Both the position numbers and the translations under genes were made by a program. Below are positions 25,845 to 36,000 of a DNA stretch of 64,000 nt, in pieces. This DNA is from UBA2336 sp965227265 (lineage in GTDB: Bacteria > Bacteroidota > Bacteroidia > Cytophagales > Cyclobacteriaceae), in the NCBI GenBank assembly GCA_965227265.1, contig OZ245738.1, forward strand, positions 2,914,001-2,978,000, in the 5' to 3' direction. The notes beneath the pieces were generated by a model. The model worked only from the letters and a program-made list of their open reading frames with translations. It did no database searches and had not been told where the DNA came from. Numbering within the stretch: the first letter of the stretch is position 1; each line of letters starts with the position of its first letter.

Positions 25845-26402
25845 CTAGTTTCGCGGAAGATAGGGATTGACAGGTCGTGCTGGCGAATTACCTTCATAGA
25901 AAGGTGAGCCTTTTTTCACAATTAATATCCGGTTTTTGCGGCCGGGTTTGAAGTAAGGCTTTCGGATAAAAAATAAAGCCGCGCCTCCACCCAATAACAC
26001 ACCGGATGAAATAGCAACACCGTCATCAATTGATGCGCCTTGTTTCTGTACCAAACCGGTATTTATTAGTTCTGCTGCCGGCAACAGAATCCCCGCTGCC
26101 ATCATGTAAGCACCCAATCGTTGTCCGAAGGTGCTCGATTTTCTTCTGCGAATGTTTAGTTTCTTGATCCGGAAGTACGATACTGAATCCAGGTTCATCA
26201 TGATTAACGTGTCATTCAGGTCAAGGATTTTTTGCTCTAGGGTACCTCTATCGCCTTCCCGTGCAAATGAAATCACATCACCAATCTTATAACGCGCTAA
26301 AACAGTTTCATTCTTAAGTACGACAAGTTGTCGCTGCTGCGCGGACACACACAAGTTTATAGTCAGAAAAAATAAAACAAGAATTACATTTTTGTTATCC
26401 AT
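25845..26402 (-). CDS. Hypothetical exported protein with two hydrophobic segments
   Basis: 185 residues. Signal peptide at residues 5-21 (VILVLFFLTINLCVSAQ). A domain of about 70 residues follows (LVVLKNETVLARYKIGDVISFAR...), then two hydrophobic stretches (AYMMAAGILLPAAELI near 98-113; GVAISSGVLLGGGAALFFI near 128-146) and a basic tail rich in Pro. I do not recognise the family. Its start lies inside the last 19 bp of ilvE on the same strand, so it is probably co-translated. Confidence 0.75.
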   Translation of the reverse strand: MDNKNVILVLFFLTINLCVSAQQRQLVVLKNETVLARYKIGDVISFAREGDRGTLEQKILDLNDTLIMMNLDSVSYFRIKKLNIRRRKSSTFGQRLGAYMMAAGILLPAAELINTGLVQKQGASIDDGVAISSGVLLGGGAALFFIRKPYFKPGRKNRILIVKKGSPFYEGNSPARPVNPYLPRN

Positions 26403-27448
26403 CCGAATGGATCCGGCAGGTTACCACGTTTAATACCTTCAAGCTCTTCGTATACTTTATTGGAGAACTTACGTTCTGCAACAGGCGGAAGGTAATAATC
26501 TTTATCTTCAAATCCGATAAGCTCGATATGCGCAATAGTCGCAGCAGTACCCGCACCAAATGCTTCTTTCAATCGACCTGATTTTGCTGCCTCAATCACC
26601 TCTTGCACTGATATTTTTCGCTCCTCTAATTTCATATTCCATTTTCTCGCAAGTTTCAGCACACTATCACGGGTGATGCCGGCAAGAATTGAGTCGCTTA
26701 ATGCAGGTGTGATCAACGTGTCATCGATCACAAACATTACGTTCATCGTTCCAGACTCTTCAATATACTCGTGTGTTTTACCATCTGTCCATAATAGTTG
26801 ATGATAGCCTTGATCTTGTGCAAGCTTGGCCGGATAATTAGCTCCGCCATAATTTCCGCCTGCTTTTGCGTATCCGGTTCCGCCTTCAGTGGCTCTTGTA
26901 TAATGCGTTTCAATCTTAACTTTTACCGGTGTTGAGTAATACGGTCCAACTGGCGAAAGAATAATCATGAAGGTAAAATTCTCTGAAGGACGAATGCCAA
27001 TGTATTCATCAGCTGAAAATAAAAATGGTCTGATATATAATGATGATCCCACTGCTTTCGGAACCCAGTTCTCATCCAGCGACACAAGCGTGCTCAATGC
27101 TTCCATGAATAATTCTTCCGGAACATGCGGCATGCACATGCGTTCGCCTGAAATATTTAACCGCATCCAGTTATCCGTTGCACGGAACACAAGCACTTCA
27201 CCGGATGGTGACTTCATCGCTTTCATTCCTTCAAAAATGGATTGACCGTAATGTATTGCAGGTGTTGCAGGGCTGATTGAAATGTGACCGTAGGGAACAA
27301 TCCGAAAATTTTTCCATTCACCATCACGATAGTCTGCCATGAACATGTGATCGGTGTAAATCTTACCAAACGGCAGATCAGCAAAATCAACCTGACTGAT
27401 TCTTGAATGTTTTACTCGTTCAATTTGAATACTTTCTGTGGCTACCAT
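26384..27448 (-). CDS. ilvE: Branched-chain amino acid aminotransferase
   Basis: 354 residues from ATG 27448. A longer frame opens at 27568 inside the upstream gene, but it adds an unconserved tail. Fold type IV PLP enzyme that interconverts Val, Leu and Ile with their 2-oxo acids. The PLP lysine is in GTGYAKAGGNYGG; the EESGTMNVMFV loop and GITRDSVL are characteristic. Further typical stretches: YGQSIFEGMKA and YIRPFLF. It follows the cobalamin adenosyltransferase gene by 85 bp. Confidence 0.96.
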   Translation of the reverse strand: MVATESIQIERVKHSRISQVDFADLPFGKIYTDHMFMADYRDGEWKNFRIVPYGHISISPATPAIHYGQSIFEGMKAMKSPSGEVLVFRATDNWMRLNISGERMCMPHVPEELFMEALSTLVSLDENWVPKAVGSSLYIRPFLFSADEYIGIRPSENFTFMIILSPVGPYYSTPVKVKIETHYTRATEGGTGYAKAGGNYGGANYPAKLAQDQGYHQLLWTDGKTHEYIEESGTMNVMFVIDDTLITPALSDSILAGITRDSVLKLARKWNMKLEERKISVQEVIEAAKSGRLKEAFGAGTAATIAHIELIGFEDKDYYLPPVAERKFSNKVYEELEGIKRGNLPDPFGWITKM

Positions 27449-27533
27449 ACCTCGAGGTTTATGGCGGAAAGATAGAACGATTTTAGTAAGTAGACTAACG
27501 ATTGTTAGGAATCTTGATGATTGGTCAAAACCG

Positions 27534-28082
27534 TTACATTCTGGGTTTCCAAGGCGTTTCTTCAACATTCAACTCAGCCGACATTTTCCGCGAAAGCATG
27601 AAAAGGTAATCGGATAACCGGTTAAGATATTGAATAACAAGAGCATCGGTTTTTTCCTGTGCATCAAGTGCTATAACGAGCCGTTCAGCCCTGCGGCAAA
27701 CTGTGCGCGCAACATGACAAAATGAAACAGATTGATGACCGCCTGGAAGCACAAAAGATTTCATGGGTGGAAGTTCTGCATCCATTGCATCAATTTCTTT
27801 TTCAAGAAGTGTTACATCATCCTGTGCGAGAGAAGGGATTTTAACTTTTGTATTACCGGGTTCAGTAGCCAGTATGGAACCGATGGTAAACAATCGATCC
27901 TGAATTTCAACAAGAATTGTTTTTCGGTTTTGATTGACGGGTTGATCACGAACTAATCCAACATATGAATTCAGTTCATCAACCGTTCCGTAGGTTTCAA
28001 TGCGAAGATCGGCTTTGGAAACACGTTTGCCACCGAATAGTGCAGTCGTGCCCTTGTCACCTGTTTTTGTATAGATCTTCAT
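27534..28082 (-). CDS. pduO: Cob(I)alamin adenosyltransferase, PduO type
   Basis: 182 residues. It transfers the 5'-deoxyadenosyl group of ATP to cob(I)alamin to form coenzyme B12. The ATP-binding N-terminus KIYTKTGDKGTTALFGGKRV is intact, as are YGTVDELNSYVG and the VCRRAERLV helix. The tail ends in LFMLSRKMSAELNVEETPW, typical of the trimeric PduO/MMAB fold. It implies use of adenosylcobalamin enzymes such as methylmalonyl-CoA mutase elsewhere in the genome. Confidence 0.96.
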   Translation of the reverse strand: MKIYTKTGDKGTTALFGGKRVSKADLRIETYGTVDELNSYVGLVRDQPVNQNRKTILVEIQDRLFTIGSILATEPGNTKVKIPSLAQDDVTLLEKEIDAMDAELPPMKSFVLPGGHQSVSFCHVARTVCRRAERLVIALDAQEKTDALVIQYLNRLSDYLFMLSRKMSAELNVEETPWKPRM

Positions 28083-28125
28083 TCTTTAAAGGTAAAGAAT
28101 TTTGATCGTTAACGACAGTTAGAAA

Positions 28126-28842
28126 TTACTGTGCAGTAACAGTTTGCGCGCGGTTCACATTTTCATTCACACGGTCCCACTCTACCAATCCATCGCGCAA
28201 GCGAACAATGCGGTGTGCATAATGTGCGATATCATCTTCGTGTGTTACCATGATGATGGTATTGCCTTTATCATGAAGTTCTTGAAACAAGTTCATGATA
28301 TCGTACGAGGTTTTTGTATCGAGGTTACCCGTTGGCTCATCGGCCAGGATGATTGAAGGTTTGTTCACCAACGCCCGTGCAATAGCAACCCGCTGGCGCT
28401 GACCACCTGAAAGCTCATTTGGTTTGTGATGATAGCGGTCACCCAGGTTTACACTTTCCAATACAGCTAATGCAATTTCTTCACGCTCTGTTTTTCCGTA
28501 GCCGGCATAAATAAGCGGAAGTGCTACATTCTCCAGTGCAGATGCTCGTGGCAACAAGTTGAATGTTTGAAACACGAATCCAATTTCTTTGTTCCGAACC
28601 TCCGCCAACTCATTCTCTGTCATTTCACTTACCAATTGATTGTTAAGTGAGTAAGTTCCTGACGTAGGTGTATCAAGACAGCCCACAATATTCATCAGTG
28701 TTGATTTTCCGGAACCAGACGGACCCATAAAAGCCACATACTCGCCTTTCTTTATAGTGATCGATACAGATTGCAGAGCGTTAACCTCCTGCGAACCCAT
28801 GATGTAGCGTCTGGAAATATTGTGTGTCTCAATAATGTTCAT
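28126..28842 (-). CDS. ABC transporter ATP-binding protein (MacB/LolD type)
   Basis: 238 residues. Walker A GPSGSGKST, Q-loop FVFQTFNLLPRASALENV, signature LSGGQRQRVAIARAL, Walker B IILADEPTGNLD and the His switch VTHEDD are all intact. FNLLPRASALENVALPL is typical of the MacB/LolD/FtsE branch, which drives mechanotransmission permeases rather than substrate import. No permease gene is adjacent, so the partner is unknown. Nothing clear is seen in the 188 bp upstream (28843-29030). Confidence 0.93.
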   Translation of the reverse strand: MNIIETHNISRRYIMGSQEVNALQSVSITIKKGEYVAFMGPSGSGKSTLMNIVGCLDTPTSGTYSLNNQLVSEMTENELAEVRNKEIGFVFQTFNLLPRASALENVALPLIYAGYGKTEREEIALAVLESVNLGDRYHHKPNELSGGQRQRVAIARALVNKPSIILADEPTGNLDTKTSYDIMNLFQELHDKGNTIIMVTHEDDIAHYAHRIVRLRDGLVEWDRVNENVNRAQTVTAQ

Positions 28843-29030
28843 GTCTTCGGATTATTGGTTTTAAGATGCGGAGGTATTCGGAAAAGTTGAACGTTATAGT
28901 ATACTGGTCTTCACGATTTAAGTTTCAATTCGCCACAACATTTAACTAAACGCGGAAATCTGCTCAATTAGTCCCTTTGCAAGCCTTTAAATTACATATT
29001 TAGACGACTTCCTTTTCAAATCCTTGATTT

Positions 29031-29894
29031 TCACGATTCTGACGAATGTGAGCGGATAAATGTTACAACCTTCCGGATTACCTCATTATCACGGAGGATT
29101 CGGGTATGACCTAACCGGGCAGTTTTCAAAAGCTGTGCTTTTGGGAAAACGTTGATCAATTCATAGACATGTTTCAGGCTCACTTCTTTGTCATCTTCAT
29201 CATGCACAAGAAGCAGATTTAAATCCTCGGGAACACGCTTTATAAATGCCAATGAAGCGTACTCCTCAAGCGGTTTTCCATATTTACGGATCACAAATTC
29301 CTTAAAAGCTTCGCCTGTTTTGACAGATGCGCCTAACGCTTTCAAATATGTATTGATGATCTCGTTGGCAATGGTTGGACTTGCTATGTTGACAAGCGTC
29401 TTTATAGGAACTCCTTCTGCCAGCGCATAAAGGCTCGCAGCTCCGCCAAACGAATGCGCTATAATTGCTTGAATGTTAAATTGTCTTTCGAAAGCTTGAA
29501 TAACACTCCCAAACTCGATTACATCCGTGCTTTTACCGGAAGACTTTCCATGCGCTGGACCATCAAACCCGATAACCTGATATCCTTCTTTAATGAGTGG
29601 CTTAATGAAACGCCTGAATTGCGTTGCCCTTCCGGCCCAACCGTGGACTACCAAGACGGTTTTTTGGGCATCTCCCCATCGATAGGATTGAATCTGCATG
29701 CCCTTCACCGTAAGAATAAATTTTTTGGCAAAATCATCCGATTTTAACTCTTTTTCGGGGGTTGGATACCCGATAGGAGTAAAAAACAGACGAGCGAAAA
29801 ACCGGTTTGCAAGCGATGGATTTAGTCTCTCTATCCAAGGAAAAACGACAGGTATCAGTCGTAGTACAAAAGGCGTTTTTGATTTCTTTTTCAA
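29031..29894 (-). CDS. Alpha/beta hydrolase
   Basis: 287 residues. A basic/hydrophobic N-terminus (KTPFVLRLIPVVFPWIERL) precedes the fold. The oxyanion region is VVHGWAGRA, the nucleophile elbow is AHSFGGAA (Ser near residue 147), the acid lies in LLVHDEDDKEV and the His in RLGHTRIL. The catalytic triad is therefore complete. The substrate cannot be predicted. A TTG start at 29894 is assumed, because no in-frame ATG precedes the conserved part. Divergent from the giant surface protein gene. Confidence 0.85.
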   Translation of the reverse strand: MKKKSKTPFVLRLIPVVFPWIERLNPSLANRFFARLFFTPIGYPTPEKELKSDDFAKKFILTVKGMQIQSYRWGDAQKTVLVVHGWAGRATQFRRFIKPLIKEGYQVIGFDGPAHGKSSGKSTDVIEFGSVIQAFERQFNIQAIIAHSFGGAASLYALAEGVPIKTLVNIASPTIANEIINTYLKALGASVKTGEAFKEFVIRKYGKPLEEYASLAFIKRVPEDLNLLLVHDEDDKEVSLKHVYELINVFPKAQLLKTARLGHTRILRDNEVIRKVVTFIRSHSSES

Positions 29895-29987
29895 GGTTTT
29901 GCAATTTATAAAAGCCGGGGTTGTTACCCGTAACCTTGATGTTGAATTAATACCATTGCAGACGTGGGCGAGTCAAGTAAAAGTTTA

Positions 29988-29995
29988 TACTTTTG
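29988..29995 (+). promoter_or_regulatory. Minus-7 box of the giant surface protein gene
   Basis: TACTTTTG, an exact TAnnTTTG, about 60 bp before the ATG at 30057. Confidence 0.5.
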
Positions 29996-30056
29996 TAGTT
30001 TGGCAGACTCTAAAGTCTTCTAAAACAGTTGGTTATCCTCTCTATTTAATCTAAGT

Positions 30057-33000
30057 ATGAAAAAGTGCGTTCTGGTTCTGTTTATCAGTTTTTTAGCCGG
30101 ATTTACCGGTAATTTATTCGCTCAGAACCGTTTCTGGGTGGCAACAACTGCCGCCAACTGGAATAACGCGGCCAACTGGTCGGCAACATCTGGAGGAGCC
30201 GGGGGTGCTTCTATTCCGGGTACAGGTGGTTCGGAAGTTCCTGTTTTCAACACTGGCGGTCAGGGTAATTGTAACTTGGATATAGCGCCTCTCGTTCCGG
30301 GAATAACCGTTAACGGATATAATGGAACCATTAATCTTCTAGGAAGAAATCTTACTACAACCGGCACGAATACATTTGCATCGGGTACAATTTCTAATAC
30401 AGGAGGAGCCGCAGCAGTTGTTTTGAATACTACATTAACTACAACTCTTAGCGGAACGTTGTTTAATGCCAGCGTCACCGGAAGTTCGGGCAGGATATTC
30501 TTCAACGGCTCTTACTTTAATGGTGCTGTGAATGTTATTAAAACAGATAACAATGCAGACACAGGAACCGGTAACAATACCTTTGCTAATACATTAACGC
30601 TTGGGAATTCAGGAACTGGTGAATTGAGGTTAGGTAATACTAATCCTGATATCTTCAGTTCGATTACTATTAATATCAATAATACAGGTGATATATCCTT
30701 AGCACGAACAAGCACAGCTAATTTTTTCACTCAGAACATTACTATCAACTACAATTCCACAGGAGCAGTTCTCTTCGGGGCTAATGGCGGAACATCAAGT
30801 TTAGTTACTGGAAGAACGATAAGTATCGGCACTGTGGGCGCTAGCGGCTGTGGCAATCTTTCATTAAGAAACTTTACACAAGTCGGGACTACTGCTCAAA
30901 CGATTACGCTTTCCGGTAATACAACAGCAACGCTTTCTTTTAATAATAGCAATTTTGCTGCAGCTGCAAACTTAACTTCTCCACGATACAACATGACTGC
31001 CTCTACATTTCAGGGAGCAGTAACTATGGTGAAACCAGATGGCGGTTCGGATAATCTTACAGGCGGTAATACTTTTCAAGGAGTTACCTCAATCAACAAT
31101 AATGGTTCCGGAGAACTTAATTTTGGAAATACAAATCCGGATATTTTTAATAACAATTTAACATTAACAAATACTGCAAGCGGCCGAATTCAAATCGGGC
31201 TTAATGCTGCCGGTAATATGATTACGGGTAACCTGACTATTAATCATGGCGGTAACTCAACAATTAACACCATCATTGCACGAAACGCAGGTTCTACTGC
31301 CACTATTAACGGTACGGTAACGCTTAACAATACAAATGCAGATCCTAACGGTGGAATCATCATTGCGAACGATGGCGCAGTAACTATCAATGGAAATATA
31401 ATTGTATCGTCCACCAATGGTCGTGGAGTATATTTTGGAAACGGTGCAGGTTCTGTAACGCAGACCGCAGGTAATATAACAAGCGGAACCTTCAGCGGGG
31501 GTACATTATCTTTTAGCAGATTTACCCAAACCAGCATCGGAGCAAACTCGGCCACGCTTACAGGCTCAAATACTCTTAGTATCAGCAACGCTTCAACATT
31601 TGGAGGAAGTGTAAATTTTCGTGCGCCTTCGCTTTCGACCAATGGCACCACTTTTAATGGAGCTGCAATACTTGAAAAGACAGGAAGCTCAGATAATTAC
31701 TGGGGTGGTAACACCTTTCAAGGAGCAACAACCATTACACATAGTGGTTCTTCAGAATTATTTTTAGGGAATACAAACGCTGATACATTTAATGGTGCTA
31801 CTATATTCAACAATACGGGCACTTTCCGGATTCGCATCGCCTATAATCACATCGGCCAGACCACAACGTTTGCTCAGCCAGTTACGCTTAACTCAAATAA
31901 GTCAGGGGGTGCAGATAACTGGTCATTTCTTGTAGGCGAGGTCAACGACAGTCACGTAACATTTCAGCAAAGTCTGACCATAAATGTTGACGGTACATTG
32001 CGCAGTGATCACCGTTTTCTGAACGGTCCCGGGTCAATAGGAATTTTTAACGGACCTGTTACAATCAACCAAACAAATACGCATGCGTCTACCATTGTAA
32101 CGATGGGTGTTAATGGAACAGCAACGTATGCTGAAAATATTGTTGTGACTAACGCAGGCGGAACAAATGGTGTTATTTTTAACAACAATCCATCAGCCAG
32201 CTCAACACTTGCAACAGGAAAAACCATAACCCTCGGGGGAGGAGGATTTACCGCAGGTACGCTAAGTCTTCTGAGGTTTACTCAACTGGGAAATACCCCA
32301 CAAACTCTCAACACTTTTTCTGGATCAACTACATTGGTAATAGGTCCAGGTTCGGCTTTTGGTGGAAATGTTAATTTCGTTTCACCTCGATTATTTCTTA
32401 ATGGTTGTACCTATAGTGGAACAGCCACGTTGGAAAAGACGGGCGGATTCGGTGACATTGGAACGGGCGGAAATACTTTTCAAGGAACAGCAACTATTAC
32501 TAATTCAGGATCGAGCTATTTAACTACCGCAAACGTAAATCCGGATATTTTTAACGGAGACTTAACAGTAACAAACACAGGTACCGACTTTATTTATTTG
32601 GCACACAGTGTACCGGGTAATCAATTCAACGGTAATATCATCTTGAATAATACAGGAAGTGCATTAGGAATACGCTTCTCTAATAATGCAGGTGGTGCTT
32701 CAACATTCAATGCGAGTACCACCCGAACAATCTCCATCGGAGGTTTAGGTTTTACAACTGGTGAATTGGGGCTGAGACGATTCACAGAAATCGGAACAGC
32801 TCCTCAAACGTTGATTACTACCGGAACCGCTTCACTGGTTGTTGGACCAAACTCTCAGTTTGATGCCAATGTCAACTTCAGCTCGCCACGTTTATTTTTA
32901 AACGGATGTACATACGGTGGAACGGGTATATTTGAAAAAACCGGTGATCAGGATGATGCAGGATCAGGCGGTAATATTTTCACAGGCGTAACCACAATCA

Positions 33001-36000
33001 CAAACAGCGGTCTTCGCTATTTATTATTAGGTAATGGCGCGCGCGATCAATTCCTAAGTGCTACAACATTTAATAACACCGGTTCTTACCGGATCTACTT
33101 TGGTCACAATCACCCAGGACAAACAACTGAGTTTGCTTCTGACCTAACGCTTAATACGAACAAATCCGGAGGGACCGATGGTTGGTCTTATTTAGTAGCA
33201 GAAGGTACAAACACAGGCATTTCTGTCGGAGGCAATCTTGTAATTAATTGTGCAGGATCTATTCAAAGCAATCATCGCTTTCTTAATGGTACAGGAACAA
33301 CTGGTACATTTAATTCAGCAACTATAAATGTGACGAATACGCATCCGTCAACCATTATTTTAATGGGAGATAACGGGATCTCTACTTACGCAGGTAATAT
33401 TGCAGTTAGTAATAGCGGAGGTGCAGCAGGCATCACCTTCAATCAGAATGCATCGGCTAGTTCAACAATGAATGGTTCAATTTCATCCGGAGTCTTTTCA
33501 AGTGGATCACTTAATTTATACAGATTCTCACAAATAGGAACAGCGCCTCAAACGCTTTTGTTGACTGTTGATGGCACAATATTACGAGTAGGACCTAGTT
33601 CAAGCTTTGAAGGTACTGTAAACTTTGTGTCACCGAGACTATTGTTACATGGAGCAATATATCAGGGAACTACCTATCTGGAAAAAAATGGTTCTGGTGA
33701 TGATGCAGGTAATGGAGGTAACATTCTAAATGGAACAACAACACTAGTAGACTCAGGCAGCGGTTATTTGTTAACTGCAAATACGGCCCCTGATATTTTT
33801 AATGGAAATACAACAATAACGAACTCTGGAAGTAATTATATCTATTTAGCATACAATGTACCGGGCAATGAGTTTAATGGAAACATCATCCTAAATAACA
33901 CCGGAAGTGCGCTTGGTATTCGCTTTGCACACAGCGCAACAGGAGCGGTAACGTTTAATGCTTCAACTAACAGAACGATTTCCGTTGGCGGTTCAGGCTT
34001 CTCTGTTGGAGAACTTGGGTTAAGACGTTTTACACAAACTGGCACTTCAGCTCAAACGTTAACCTTAACCGGCTCTACAACACAAATGAACCTTGGTCCT
34101 GGTTCTGAATTCAACGGCAGTGTGGCCTTTACTTCACCCAAGGTATTTCTTAATGGAACGAGGTATAATGGCACTGCTTACATTGAAAAAACTGGTGCAA
34201 CTCAAGACGATGGATCAGGTAGCAACATTTTTAACCAGACAACAACAATTGTTAATTCTGGAAGCAGCTATTTATTAACAGGCGCTACAAACCCGGATGT
34301 TTTTAACGGTACGCTTATACTTCTCAATAATGGATCCTCTACCATCAGGCTTGCTGACAATTCAGCTGGAAATCAATTTAACGGAAACATCGAATTGAAC
34401 TCGGCCTCTGGCGGTGGAATATATTTTGGAAATAACGCCAACGGAACTTCCACACTTGCTGCAACACGAACAATTGCTGTAGGTAGCTCCGGTTTTATAA
34501 CAGGAGATGTGCGCCTGATTCGCTTTACCCAAGTAGGTGCAACTCCTCAGGCACTCAACCTTGGAGGCATCGCCATTCTTACCTTAGGACCTTCATCAAT
34601 ATTTGATGGAAACATAGACTTCCGATCACCTCAATTACTTTTGAATGGAACAACTTTCAATGGCACTTCTATTCTCGAGAAAAAGGGAGCAAGTGATAAC
34701 TACAGCAATGGCGGAAATACATTTGTAGGAAGCTCAACCATTATAGATTCCGGAGCCGGCTATCTCGCTATGGCGTTAAATTTTCCGGATATTTTCCAGA
34801 GCGACTTAACGGTTACCAACCAAGGTTCAAATATTATTTACCTAGCCAACAACGTTACCGGAAACCAATTCAATGGCAACATTACCTTTAACTCTACCTT
34901 AGGAAGTAATGGCATTTACATCGGTAATAATGCAACGGCAGGAGCAACGTTAGGTAATGGTGCATCTCTTCAAACAGGAGGACCTGGCTTTAGCAGCGGA
35001 GAACTACGCTTAAAGCGATTAACACAAATCGGAAACTCTGCTCAAACACTTACACTCACCGGAACAGCCTTATTAAGAATTGGTCCTGCAACTACCTTTA
35101 ATGGTAACGTGAATTTCAGATCACCACAATTTGCGCTGGATGGCGCGATTTACAACGGTATAACATATCTGGAAAAAACGGGCGCAGCCAATAATGATAG
35201 CGCAGGCGGAAATTCATTCCTGGGCGGAACGACAACTATTGTAAACTCAGGAACAGGATGGTTCAGGTTTGCCTTAACAGCACTGGACACGTTTGGTACT
35301 GGGGATTTGATTTTAACAAATACCGGAACGTCAACCATTCGCATGGCCGATAACATACCCGGCAATGTTTTCAACGGAAACATTTTTGTTAACTCAACTA
35401 ATGGTGGAGGTATATACTTCAGCGAAAGTGGCGGAGGCACAGCAACATTAGGCAACGGTAAGTCAATTGCTGTTGGTGGTACAGGTTTCACTCTTGGCGA
35501 TCTGCGTATAAGAAGATTTACACAAGCTGATGCAGCTACACCACAAACACTTCTTCTCACCGGAACTTCATCTCTTGTGTTGGGTCCGACCATTGCTTTC
35601 TCTGGAAATTCGGATTTTCGCGCACCACAACTTTTTCTGGAAGGCGGTGTATTCAACGGAACGGCTTTTCTGGAAAAGACCGGAGCAACCGATAATGGCA
35701 GTACCGGAAACATGCTTTTTCAATCCACAACAACTATCCGCCTTAGCGGAACCGGTTATCTCAGAACGAATGGTGGAAATACATTTAATGGCACAACTTC
35801 TTTGATTAACACAGGATCAAATTACCTGCTCCTTGAGCTGGCTACCGGAAGCACATATAATGGCAATCTCACATTAACAAACACAGGATCTAACCGTATT
35901 CGTAGTGCCTATACCGGTACGACTGCATTCAATGGAAACATTGTCGTTAACAATACAAACGGAACGGGTATATATTTCGTTGACAACGGAGTTGGTTCTG

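Noticed and set aside
35150..35713. 187-codon minus-strand frame (and others at 31244-31651 and 35909-36364) inside the giant repeat gene
   Set aside because: Stop codons are avoided because of the sense strand's Asn/Thr/Gly-rich repeats; the products are Pro/Val-rich mirror images repeated in each unit.
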